DNA from: Thermus altitudinis
GTDB taxonomy: Bacteria > Deinococcota > Deinococci > Deinococcales > Thermaceae
Direction: 5' to 3'
Assembly (NCBI RefSeq): GCF_022760835.1
Contig: NZ_JAKTNQ010000017.1
Coordinates: 1 to 50,282, forward strand
Length of the DNA stretch: 50,282 bases
A program made the position numbers and the translations under genes. This document shows positions 41,851-49,185 of the stretch, in pieces; the first letter of the stretch is position 1; the number at the start of each line of letters is the position of its first letter. The notes under the pieces are model-generated. The model was not told where the DNA came from. It saw only the letters and a list, made by a program, of their open reading frames with translations, and did no database searches.

Positions 41851-43033
41851 AGTTCACCCGCCTTTCCAAAATCCGCCTCTGGATCAAGGTGAGCCCCAGG
41901 ATCAGAAGGAAGGTCACCATGGCGATGGCGCTGGCGTAGGAGAAGTCCGCGTCGCGGAAACCTTTGTTGTAGAGGTAAAAGGCCAAGGTCAAGGTATCCT
42001 GCAACACCCCACCCGTGGGCGTGAGCACATAGACCTGGGTGAAAACCTGAAAGGCCCCGATGAGCCCCAGGGTAAAGAGAAAAAAGGTGGTGGGGGAAAG
42101 AAGCGGCCAGGTGATGAACCAATGCTTCTGCCAGAAGCTCGCCCCATCCAGCTCCGCCGCCTCGTAGTACTCCTTGGGGATGGCCTGGAGCCCAGCCAAA
42201 AGGATCACCACCTGGTAACCCAGAAAGTGCCACACGCTCATGGCCATGATGGCTACAAAGGCCAGGCTGGGTCCCGCCCAAAAGCCTTGGACCTGGACCC
42301 CAAGGGGCTCGAGGAGAAGGGCGAAAACCCCCTTCGGGGTGTTCAACCAATCCAGGCCGGGGGTACGGAGAAGCCAGTTGAGAAAACCAAACTCCGGGTG
42401 GTAGATCCAACGCCACACCGCCGCCGCCGCCGTGAGGGCGGTGATGTAGGGAAGGAAGTACAGGGTGCGATACAGGCCCAAAAAGGCCACCTGGGTATTC
42501 AGGAGAATGGCCACCACGGTGGCCAGGAGAAGACCCACCGGCACGGTAAACACCACGTACCAGAAGGTGTTTCCCAAAGCCCTCCAGAAAAGCGGGTCCT
42601 GGAGAAGGATACGGTAGTTTTCCAGCCCGGAAAAGGCAGCGGGGCGCAGGAAGTTGACCCGCTCAAAAAGGCTTAGGTAGAAGGCGTAAAAGGTGGGAAA
42701 GACTTGCCAGATGAGAAGAAGGGCTAAGGCGGGCCACACCAAGGCCCAGCCATACAAGGCGCCCTGCTCCTTCTCGCTCAAACCCCGGCCAAAGATGAGG
42801 GCGAAGAGCAAGGGCACCAAGAAGGCCGCCGGTGGGAACCAGTAGGCCATCAGGCCAAGGGCCAAGAGGGCGTGGCGCCAGCCAAAGCGAATCCCCCAAA
42901 GGACCAAAAGGGCATACAGCCCAAGCCCCACCCCCACCCAAGCCTGGGCGAGAAACCCCAGCCGGGCCGCATAGACCCCTAGACTCAAAAGCGCTCCCCA
43001 GGACAAGACCGCATGGAGGGGAAAGGTCCGCAT
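41840..43033 (-). CDS. ABC transporter permease, UgpA/MalF-like, with extra N-terminal membrane segments
   Basis: 397 residues. About 95 N-terminal residues hold roughly three or four additional hydrophobic helices (for example LLSLGVYAARLGFLAQAWVGVG and PPAAFLVPLLFALIFG). The usual permease then begins at 'WPALALLLIWQVFPTFYAFYLSLFERVNFL' and 'FSGLENYRILLQDPLFWRALGNTFWYVVFTVP'. The EAA loop is 'EYYEAAELDGASFWQKHWFITWPLLSPTTFF'. It is first in the importer operon. TATACT lies 10 nt before the ATG, so the leader is a few nucleotides at most. It is divergent from tsaB. Confidence 0.88.
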   Translation of the reverse strand: MRTFPLHAVLSWGALLSLGVYAARLGFLAQAWVGVGLGLYALLVLWGIRFGWRHALLALGLMAYWFPPAAFLVPLLFALIFGRGLSEKEQGALYGWALVWPALALLLIWQVFPTFYAFYLSLFERVNFLRPAAFSGLENYRILLQDPLFWRALGNTFWYVVFTVPVGLLLATVVAILLNTQVAFLGLYRTLYFLPYITALTAAAAVWRWIYHPEFGFLNWLLRTPGLDWLNTPKGVFALLLEPLGVQVQGFWAGPSLAFVAIMAMSVWHFLGYQVVILLAGLQAIPKEYYEAAELDGASFWQKHWFITWPLLSPTTFFLFTLGLIGAFQVFTQVYVLTPTGGVLQDTLTLAFYLYNKGFRDADFSYASAIAMVTFLLILGLTLIQRRILERRVNYEI

Positions 43034-43043
43034 CCCGTGCCGG

Positions 43044-43049
43044 AGTATA
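43044..43049 (-). promoter_or_regulatory. -10 box of the ABC importer operon (TATACT)
   Basis: On the minus strand TATACT lies 10 nt before the ATG at 43033. It sits 10 bp from the tsaB -10 box, so the two divergent promoters are closely packed. Confidence 0.5.
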
Positions 43050-43059
43050 CCAACCCCTC

Positions 43060-43065
43060 TAGGAT
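43060..43065 (+). promoter_or_regulatory. tsaB: -10 box of leaderless tsaB (TAGGAT, 6 nt before ATG)
   Basis: TAGGAT is followed by AGGGGC and the ATG at 43072. No Shine-Dalgarno is present in the short leader. Confidence 0.55.
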
Positions 43066-43071
43066 AGGGGC

Positions 43072-43611
43072 ATGTGGACCTTGACCCTGGACACCGCCAC
43101 CCCTTACCTCTCCCTAGGCCTTTTCCGGGGCGACGAGGGCATTGGCCGGATCGTGCGCCTAGGCAGGAGGCATGAGGAAGCGCTTTTTTCCATCTTGGAC
43201 GGGCTTCTCGGCGAGGTGGGGGCGAGGAAGGAGGAGATAGGCGCCGTGGTCCTGGGAAAGGGTCCCGGGTCGTACACAGGCCTGCGCATCGCCTTAGCCG
43301 CGGGCTTAGGTATCGCCATGGCCCACGGGGCCCAGGTGTACGGGGTGAGTTCCCTCCTCGCCGCCTGCTGGCCCTTCCTGGAGGAAGGCGGCCCTCCCCT
43401 CACCGCCCTTTTCACCGCCAGAAATGGGCTCTACTACGGGGCCACCTACGCCAGGCGCGAGGGAAGGCCCCTTGTGGTCCAACCTCCCCGGAAGCTGAAA
43501 CACTCGGAACTGCCCCAAGAAGGCCTCCTCTTGGACACCCCTCCCGACCCCCGGGCCCTTTACGAGCTCCTCCCCTTCGCCCAAAAAGGGGTGGAGCCGG
43601 CATACCTGTAA
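43072..43611 (+). CDS. tsaB: tRNA threonylcarbamoyladenosine synthesis protein TsaB
   Basis: 179 residues. N-terminal ASKHA-fold start MWTLTLDTATPYLSLGLF. Family motifs: 'GRRHEEALFSILDGLLGEVGARKEEIGAVVLGKGPGSYTGLRIALAAGLGIAMAHGAQVYGVSSL'. The inactive paralogue TsaB binds TsaD and helps make t6A37 in ANN-reading tRNAs. It is shorter than E. coli TsaB (231) because the C-terminal part is trimmed, as in other Thermus-type proteins. It is convergent with the usher-like gene, with a 5-nt gap. Confidence 0.93.
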   Translation: MWTLTLDTATPYLSLGLFRGDEGIGRIVRLGRRHEEALFSILDGLLGEVGARKEEIGAVVLGKGPGSYTGLRIALAAGLGIAMAHGAQVYGVSSLLAACWPFLEEGGPPLTALFTARNGLYYGATYARREGRPLVVQPPRKLKHSELPQEGLLLDTPPDPRALYELLPFAQKGVEPAYL

Positions 43612-43616
43612 GGGGC

Positions 43617-46136
43617 TCAGCGCAAGAGAAGCCTTAGCCCCTTCCTGACCTCCCGGTCTCCCTGCCTTGCCACCACCTCGAGCCTCAGCCCCTTCGCCAA
43701 AGAGGGGCCTAAGGGCTCCGCCAGGCGGACCAGGGCATCGTCTAGGACGAACTCCCTTCGGTACACCCTATCCCCTATGGGGGCTAGGGCCAAGGCCTCA
43801 CCCGTGGGCAGGAGGAGGAAGACCCCCTCTGCGGGAAAGCGAACCCTCGCCGTAACCTTCACCACCTCTTTGGGGGAAGCCCTGGGAGGGGTGAGGCTTA
43901 TCTCCAAAAGCTCCCTTCCCTCGTCCAAAGGGAGGAGGAGATCCCGGGAAAAACCCAGCTCCCCCCTTAACCTTAAGGCTAGGGTCCCTTGGGCCTCCCA
44001 AGGAACCTGGAAGGTGAAGGTATGGGCCCCTTCCCGGACCACCCCCTCCTCCACCACCCCTCCCTCCCCCAGGGAGAGCCAAAGCTTCCCCTTAACGCCC
44101 TGGACCTCCAGGCGGACCTCTTCCCCTGGAGCAGGCCTTGGGGGAAAGAAGCGCACCCCTATGGGAGTGGCCTCATCCACCGCCTCCTTGGGCCCTTGGC
44201 GGAAGGAGAGGGTCACAGGGGTTTCCTCTAGGGGGTGCAGGGGCACCTCCAGGGCCCCTTCCGCCTCCCCCTCAGGGAGGGCGTCAGGCAGAAGCCTATA
44301 GACCCCTGGGGGGACCACCGCCTGCCCCCCGCAGGCCACGTAGGCGGTAACCCCTCCCCATAGATAGGCCCCCTTCCCCCCTTGCCCCATGCAGATCAGG
44401 CGGATGCGAGAAGCGGGCGGGAGTTCCACGGAAAGGGGGGACTCCCAAGGACCAGGACCCACCTCCACCTGGGAGGGGAAGGCCAGGGTATTGGGGGGAG
44501 GAAGGACCTCCACCTTACCCCCCTGCCGGGGGAGGAAGATGCGGAAGCGTCCTTGGGCGTCCGACACGGCCAAGGCCCCTTCCACCCCCCGGGCCACCAC
44601 CCGACTGGAGGCCAAAGGCCTTCCCAGGAGGCGCACCTCGCCCTCCAAGGGTAACCGGTCATACCCCCCTAGGGCCCAGGAGACCTCAGGGGGGACACCT
44701 AGGCTAAAGGCATACCGTCCTTCTAGGCGAAGGCCGCCTCCCCCAGGGGTCCAGAACCCCTCGAGGCGTAGGCCATAGGGCCCTTCCTCCCAACCCAAGC
44801 CCCCCGTAAGGCTCCCCTCACCCTCCCCCAGGGGAAGCCTACCCTGAAGCCAAAGGTCCACCCCTCCCCCACGGTGGTCCAGACCCACCCCGAGGGCCTT
44901 TTTCTCCCCCCAGTCCACCCCCAAGCGTCCGCGGGTGCCTGGGGCCAAGGGGAAGGAGAGGCTACCCGAAAGGGTTCCTCCCCTAGGCTCTAGGGCCCCC
45001 TCCACCCGGTAGACCACCCCCTCGAGGCTTCCCCAGTGGGCCCCCCGCAACCAGGGGTAGGGGTAGGGGCTGGCCTCCAAGCTTAGGCCGGGCAGGCTAC
45101 CTCCCAGGCGCAACCCCCCTTCCCAAGCGAGGAATAGGGCAGGCTCTCCCCACCTTTCCAAACGGAAGAAGGGGGGCGCGCAGGGAGGGCTAAACCCACA
45201 CCCCCCCTGGACGGTAAGGCCCAAGGCCGCATAGGCGAACCGGAAACCTCCTGCGGATACTTCCAGGCGCCCGTGCTCCCCCTCCCCCCGCCACTCCCCT
45301 GCGAGATGGGGGGGATAGGCCAAGGCGAGGTGCCAAGGGCCCTCCCCGTAGGAAAGCCCAAAGCGGGGGCCAGTCCCCAGGGAAACCCCCCACGGGCCAA
45401 GGTCTAACCGCAGGTTCCCCACAAGGCGCATCCCCTCCCCCTCTAGCCGTAGGGCCAGGCCGGCCTCCCTCGCCAAGGGCCCCTCCAGGGTCAGGGAGCC
45501 GTAAGGCCCGGGGTGGGCCAAGGCCACCCTCCCCCGAAGCCTATAGGGGGGCGGGCTTCCCCCTGGGCCTTCCACCTGGACCCGATACCTTTCCTGGCGC
45601 TCCCCGTAGGCCACGAGGAGGAGAAGGGTGCCGCCTTCCCCTAAGGGAAAGTCCACGGTCCTCTCCTCTCCAGGGGGGAGGTCCAGCCCCTTCGGGGGAA
45701 GGAAGACCTGGCTCTCAGGGGCTGAGCCCAGGGAAACCCTGAGGGGCACGTTACCCCTATTGGCCAGGGAGACCGAAAGGGTCCCTTGGGCCCGGGGGGG
45801 CACTCCGAGGAGAAGGTGTTCGGCCTTCCTCACCTCCACGGTCTGGCACAGGGTAGACCCTCCCGCCCCTACGCAAACGGAGTACACCCCGGGAGGCACG
45901 GTGGGAGGGGCTTCCAAGACCGCCAGGGCCAGTCCCTCCCCCACCTCCGGGAGGAGAAGGGCACGGAAAGGCCCCGTTTCCCAGGTAAGGGTTCCCTCCA
46001 CTCCGGGAAAGGCCAGGGTAAAGGCTTCCCCCGGCCCCACGGAAGGGGGCTTTGCCCCCCAGGCACCGGAAAGGAAAAGGAGATAGGAGACGAGAAGGGC
46101 AAGGGGGGCACGGGCTTTAGTTCCGCCGTAGCCCAT
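43617..46136 (-). CDS. Large exported beta-rich protein, usher-like
   Basis: 839 residues. A signal peptide (APLALLVSYLLFLSGAWGA) is followed by three parts. About 30-190 are Ig-like strands with one cysteine pair (YSVCVGAGGSTLCQ). About 195-500 are short alternating G/L/Y strands ('GRVALAHPGPYGSLTLEGPL', 'LALRLEGEGMRLVGNLRLDLG', 'GSLTGGLGWEEGPYGLRLEGFW'), as in an outer-membrane barrel. About 510-839 are several Ig/carnitine-like modules ('LEGEVRLLGRPLASSRVVARGVEGALAVSDAQGRFRIFL', 'EVVKVTARVRFPAEGVFLLL'). Last gene of an operon with a pilin-like, a PapD-like and a second subunit gene, which is the reason to call it usher-like. The barrel seems too short for a classical 24-strand usher. The start overlaps the upstream gene by 20 bp, so it is translationally coupled. 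Confidence 0.6.
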   Translation of the reverse strand: MGYGGTKARAPLALLVSYLLFLSGAWGAKPPSVGPGEAFTLAFPGVEGTLTWETGPFRALLLPEVGEGLALAVLEAPPTVPPGVYSVCVGAGGSTLCQTVEVRKAEHLLLGVPPRAQGTLSVSLANRGNVPLRVSLGSAPESQVFLPPKGLDLPPGEERTVDFPLGEGGTLLLLVAYGERQERYRVQVEGPGGSPPPYRLRGRVALAHPGPYGSLTLEGPLAREAGLALRLEGEGMRLVGNLRLDLGPWGVSLGTGPRFGLSYGEGPWHLALAYPPHLAGEWRGEGEHGRLEVSAGGFRFAYAALGLTVQGGCGFSPPCAPPFFRLERWGEPALFLAWEGGLRLGGSLPGLSLEASPYPYPWLRGAHWGSLEGVVYRVEGALEPRGGTLSGSLSFPLAPGTRGRLGVDWGEKKALGVGLDHRGGGVDLWLQGRLPLGEGEGSLTGGLGWEEGPYGLRLEGFWTPGGGGLRLEGRYAFSLGVPPEVSWALGGYDRLPLEGEVRLLGRPLASSRVVARGVEGALAVSDAQGRFRIFLPRQGGKVEVLPPPNTLAFPSQVEVGPGPWESPLSVELPPASRIRLICMGQGGKGAYLWGGVTAYVACGGQAVVPPGVYRLLPDALPEGEAEGALEVPLHPLEETPVTLSFRQGPKEAVDEATPIGVRFFPPRPAPGEEVRLEVQGVKGKLWLSLGEGGVVEEGVVREGAHTFTFQVPWEAQGTLALRLRGELGFSRDLLLPLDEGRELLEISLTPPRASPKEVVKVTARVRFPAEGVFLLLPTGEALALAPIGDRVYRREFVLDDALVRLAEPLGPSLAKGLRLEVVARQGDREVRKGLRLLLR

Positions 46137-46695
46137 AGGTGAGGGTCAGGGTGCCCGAAGCGGGTAGGGAGGGGAAAGCATCCTCCGGGGAGAGGAGCAG
46201 GAAGAAGTGAAGGGCAAGCACCGCGGTGGTATTCCTAGGGATACTGGCAAGGCCCCTGTTGTCGGGAAGGTTTCCCAAGGGGGTAGGGCTTGGCGCGTGG
46301 CTCACCACCCCTGAACCCGAAACGGGTTGGACCATGAGGTAGAGGCGGGAAAGGGGGTCCAAGGGGGCGGGAAGGGTGCCCGTTATCCCGGTGAGGCGGA
46401 AGCAGAGGGTGGTTCCTGCCCCGCAAAGGACACCCCCACCCCCACCTCCCCCCGTCCGGACGGTACACGTCACCCGGTAAGGGACGGTAGCCCCCACCAC
46501 CCGGGTAGGGAGGAGGAGGAGGGAAGACCCGACATCCAGGAGATGGAGATACCCGGATAGGTTGGCCACGGTATACCCGTTTTGCACGGTGAGGGGGCCG
46601 GGTTCGGAGAGGTCAAACACCACCCCGGTGGCGTCGCAGTCCACCTGGGCTAAGGCCCAGGTGACCAACAGGAGAAGGGCTAGGGTACGCGCCAT
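46117..46695 (-). CDS. Exported pilin-like subunit (minor or tip candidate)
   Basis: 192 residues from the ATG at 46695, which has GGAGG just upstream. A signal peptide (MARTLALLLLVTWALAQ) is followed by a beta-sandwich with three or four cysteines (VDCDATGVVF, YRVTCTVRTG, GVLCGAGTTLCFRL), a glycine linker (seven G in a row, about residue 90) and a C-terminal strand 'SGTLTLTYGLRRN'. That is the alternating pattern of spore-coat-U-like and archaic pilins, whose last strand is held by the chaperone. It starts inside the chaperone gene and ends inside the usher-like gene, so it belongs to this set of four. The name rests on gene order and strand pattern, not on a family match. Confidence 0.55.
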   Translation of the reverse strand: MARTLALLLLVTWALAQVDCDATGVVFDLSEPGPLTVQNGYTVANLSGYLHLLDVGSSLLLLPTRVVGATVPYRVTCTVRTGGGGGGGVLCGAGTTLCFRLTGITGTLPAPLDPLSRLYLMVQPVSGSGVVSHAPSPTPLGNLPDNRGLASIPRNTTAVLALHFFLLLSPEDAFPSLPASGTLTLTYGLRRN

Positions 46696-47432
46696 CTTCC
46701 CTCCGCCGCATAGCGCCCATAGGGGCTCTCTAGGAGGAGGACTACCCGGTACTCCCCCGGGGGGAGGGGGGCCTCGGGTTCCAGGAGGACCCGCCTGCTC
46801 CCCCGGGGCCATACGGCGAGGTCCTCCAGGGAAAGGGCGGCGACCTCCTCCCCGCTTGGGGTGAAGACCTGGGCCCTCACCCGTAGCCTTTGGAGCACGT
46901 TTCCGGGATTTTCCAGCCAAAGGGAGAGATGGGACCCCTCCCCCTCCACCTTGGCCTTAAGGGCCGGCTTTTCCGTGCCCCGCAGGGTCACATAGAGGGC
47001 CAGGCCCAGCTCGGGCCTCACCTGAAGGCGCACCCCTCCCCTTTCCGAGGGGCGTACCGCTCCGCTGAAGACCACCAGGCAGGCCCAGGTTCCCTCCCCT
47101 TCTGGCGCCTTGCCCTCCACCCGCACCTCCCTTTGGGCCAAAGGGGGCAGGGAAAAGGCGGTGGGGATCACGGCAAGGGAAGCGCAAAGTTCCCCTCCCG
47201 TGGGGGTTTCCAGGAGGGAACCGTCCTCCAAGAGGCGGAAAGGGGTAAGGCGGACTCCTATGGGCTCCTCTCGGGGAAGCTCGTTCTTCAAGGTTACGGG
47301 GAAGGAAAAGGCCTCCCCAGGAAGTAGGGTGAGCTCTACCCTGGCTGGGGAAAGGGTGAGGGAAACCCCCTGGGCCAAGGCCAGGCCCGAAAGGGCCAGG
47401 AGCATAAGGGTACCCGTGATGGCTCTAGGCAT
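46680..47432 (-). CDS. PapD-like periplasmic chaperone
   Basis: 250 residues from the ATG at 47432; other in-frame ATGs at 47444 and 47450 are possible. A signal peptide (LMLLALSGLALAQ) is followed by a two-domain Ig layout: 'VSLTLSPARVELTLLPGEAFSFPVTLKNELPREEPIGVRLTPFRLLEDGSLLE' is the usual first domain of pilus chaperones (strands A to D). 'LAVIPTAFSLPPLAQREVRVEGKAPEGEGTWACLVVFSG' matches the F/G strand region, and 'GVRLQVRPELGLALYVTLRG' follows. The second domain ends with 'LPPGEYRVVLLLESPYGRYAAEGRWRVP'. The chaperone donates a strand to the subunit until the usher takes over. Two cysteines are present. It resembles archaic/sigma-type chaperones more than the classical FGS type. Confidence 0.65.
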   Translation of the reverse strand: MPRAITGTLMLLALSGLALAQGVSLTLSPARVELTLLPGEAFSFPVTLKNELPREEPIGVRLTPFRLLEDGSLLETPTGGELCASLAVIPTAFSLPPLAQREVRVEGKAPEGEGTWACLVVFSGAVRPSERGGVRLQVRPELGLALYVTLRGTEKPALKAKVEGEGSHLSLWLENPGNVLQRLRVRAQVFTPSGEEVAALSLEDLAVWPRGSRRVLLEPEAPLPPGEYRVVLLLESPYGRYAAEGRWRVP

Positions 47433-47510
47433 GGTTTCCACCATTTCCATTGGGTGTAAAGCCCCCGGGACTTGTCCATCCCAGGGGCCACCCATCCATA
47501 GGGGCACCCG

Positions 47511-48113
47511 CTACGGGGAGGTGAGGGTGTAGGTGATGGTGATCTGAGCGCCAGTGATGCCGCCCAAGGGAATATCGTCGTTGATGTCCATGGTGAGGAG
47601 ATAGTAGAGCCGGTAGACCGACTTACCCTGGCCCCCCGACCCCGCGCCGATGAGGGTGCTCACGGCGGTGATGGGGGTGGGGACCGTGGTCCAAGAGCCT
47701 CCTTTGCCGCTCACCTTTTCCGCAAACACCTTGACCCGGCCGTTGCCCAAGGAGAGGGTACCCGAAACCGAGGGGCTCACGCTCCACTGGGCCCGGTTGG
47801 TGCGGATGGTCATGGTACCGTAGTCATTTCCGCTTGTACCCGCCACGCTGGTGGGAGCAAAGTCCTGGGTACCGGAGGCGGTGTCAATGAAGGTGTTGTA
47901 GGCCGCCAAAGAGGCCTTGGTATAGGGCGTACCGCCTACGTTCACGGTTTCCGACCCGGTTAGGGTGGTGTCCGCGAAGTCAAAGAGGTAGTCGGTGGCA
48001 TCCAGGGTCAGGCTGAGGACGGAAGGGACGCTCACCGTGATGGTGTGGCTGTCCGTGGTCTGGGCCAGGGCCAGACCTGCCAAGAGGGCCATAAGGGCTG
48101 CCAGTTTGCGCAT
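47511..48113 (-). CDS. Exported pilin-like major subunit candidate
   Basis: 200 residues, with a strong ribosome site (GGAGGT, 7-8 nt before the ATG). A signal peptide (MRKLAALMALLAGLALAQ) is followed by 'TDSHTITVSVPSVLSLTLDATDYLFDFADT', a polar N-terminal strand that could act as donor strand. There are many T/S/G-rich strands, no cysteines, and a terminal 'GAQITITYTLTSP' strand. It is first in the operon and closest to the long structured leader, where a highly expressed subunit is expected. This fits a self-polymerising fimbrial subunit, but a surface-layer-associated or WxL-like beta protein is a possible alternative. Confidence 0.6.
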   Translation of the reverse strand: MRKLAALMALLAGLALAQTTDSHTITVSVPSVLSLTLDATDYLFDFADTTLTGSETVNVGGTPYTKASLAAYNTFIDTASGTQDFAPTSVAGTSGNDYGTMTIRTNRAQWSVSPSVSGTLSLGNGRVKVFAEKVSGKGGSWTTVPTPITAVSTLIGAGSGGQGKSVYRLYYLLTMDINDDIPLGGITGAQITITYTLTSP

Positions 48114-48139
48114 ACGCTCCACCTCCCAAAAGGACTGGG

Positions 48140-48209
48140 GGCCGGTTGCGCCACTGGCTCCCCGTGTCCCTTGGCGCCCATCTTGGGTTCCACGGTTCAT
48201 CGCCTCCGA
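48140..48209 (-). ncRNA. Structured leader element, copy A
   Basis: On the minus strand it begins CGGAGGCGATGAA, has a stem CCGTG/CACGG around a GGGCGCC-containing loop, and ends with GGAGCCAGTGG then CGCAACCGGCC. The ends pair as CGG-AG-GCG with CGC-AA-CCG, leaving a tandem purine internal loop. A second copy lies 148 bp upstream with a different but still complementary inner stem. Confidence 0.45.
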
Positions 48210-48287
48210 ACGCCCTAAAAACCTTAGGGCCAGGCTTGGGCGCCTGGCCGGCAAGGGCTTAGCTACGAAGGAAAGCTTTTAACCCTC

Positions 48288-48355
48288 GGCCGGTTGCGCC
48301 ACTGGCTCCACCTGCCCCAGGCGCCCAACTACAGGGCAGGCTTCTTCGCCTCCGA
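48288..48355 (-). ncRNA. Structured leader element, copy B
   Basis: The same ends as copy A: CGGAGGCGAAGAA at the 5' side and the identical block through CGCAACCGGCC at the 3' side. The inner stem is CCTGCC/GGCAGG instead of CCGTG/CACGG, so it co-varies with copy A. I could not match it to a known riboswitch family. Confidence 0.45.
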
Positions 48356-48486
48356 GGTACCTTTTGAGGAGCCTACGCTCCCTATGCTTAGGATAGCACA
48401 AAACAAGGGGAGAAAACCCTGAAGGCTTCCTTTGCCCTCACGAAAACCCCCTTTGGGGATTTTGCACCCCTATCCCCCATAACCCC

Positions 48487-49140
48487 TCAGTCCGCTGCCA
48501 CTCCTGGCACCTGGGGTAGGCGGTACTGATAGCTGGGAAGCGGTTCCCGGAAAGAGGTGCCCCTAAGCTTTTCCGCCATCAGCACCAGGTTCTCCCCGGC
48601 AATGCGGGCGTCCTCCATGAGTTCGGTGTTTTCCTTCAGGCTAAGGGCTCCCCGGCGATGGGCATAGACCAAGCCCAAGGGGGCCAGGACAAATCCCATG
48701 TAGGAAAGGGGCAGCAACATCTGGGAAAGGGCCTGGCTGGCCCCTTCCTCCTCGGCCACCGCCAAGAGGGCCATGGGCTTGCCCAGGTTCAAAAGGCCCT
48801 GGTTCTCCATGGAGGTCATGCGCTCCAAAAGAGCCTTCATGCGGGCCGAAACGCTGAACCAATAGACGGGGGTGGCGAAGACCACGGCGTCAGCATTGAG
48901 GATCCTCTCCGCCACCTTGCCAAAGCCGTCCCAGGGCCCTTGCACACAAGCCTCCGGGCCGCAGGAGGCCGGGTCTAAGGAGTAGTTCCCCGCGCATAGG
49001 GGAAAAGGGTGTTTCACCAGGTCCAGGCGCTCGGTGGTGGCCCCTTGGAGCCTGGCCGCCTCGAGGACCTCATCCAATAGCTCCGCCGTAAACCCATCCG
49101 TGCGTGCCGATGCGTTGACGCCGAGCACGTGTAAGCCCAT
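48487..49140 (-). CDS. NADPH-dependent FMN reductase / flavodoxin-like protein
   Basis: 217 residues from the ATG at 49140; the preceding GGTGAT can act as a ribosome site. Flavodoxin-like fold: 'LHVLGVNASARTDGFTAELLDEVLEAARLQGATTERLDL' (phosphate loop for FMN), 'RILNADAVVFATPVYWFSVSARMKALLERMTSM' (isoalloxazine loop, dimer helix) and 'GKPMALLAVAEEEGASQALSQMLLPLSYMGFVLAP'. Four cysteines before residue 75 (FPLCAGN, ASCGPEACVQG) are typical of the iron-sulfur flavoprotein-related branch, but no full cluster motif is seen. It reduces FMN, quinones or other small acceptors. Its substrate is not evident. Monocistronic. Confidence 0.85.
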   Translation of the reverse strand: MGLHVLGVNASARTDGFTAELLDEVLEAARLQGATTERLDLVKHPFPLCAGNYSLDPASCGPEACVQGPWDGFGKVAERILNADAVVFATPVYWFSVSARMKALLERMTSMENQGLLNLGKPMALLAVAEEEGASQALSQMLLPLSYMGFVLAPLGLVYAHRRGALSLKENTELMEDARIAGENLVLMAEKLRGTSFREPLPSYQYRLPQVPGVAAD

Positions 49141-49185
49141 AATATCACCCACGCACTAAACCTATTTTAGTATAGCATGCGCATA

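Larger units (their letters stand above)
48114..48486 (-). other. Long leader / intergenic region of the pilin operon
   Basis: 373 bp without a gene. On the minus strand it holds, in order: a weak promoter near 48390-48420, a GGAGC/GCTCC hairpin (48368-48381), structured copy B, a GGCCAGGC/GCCTGGCC hairpin (48228-48249) followed by TTTTT, structured copy A, and the pilin ribosome site. No coding capacity is seen on either strand. Confidence 0.6.

Noticed and set aside
48140-48355. Known c-di-GMP-I or cobalamin riboswitch
   Set aside because: GCCACTG-like and CGCAA-like fragments are present, but the defining core blocks (GACGCAAAGCC, GCAGCCGGGUU, or a B12 box) are absent on both strands.
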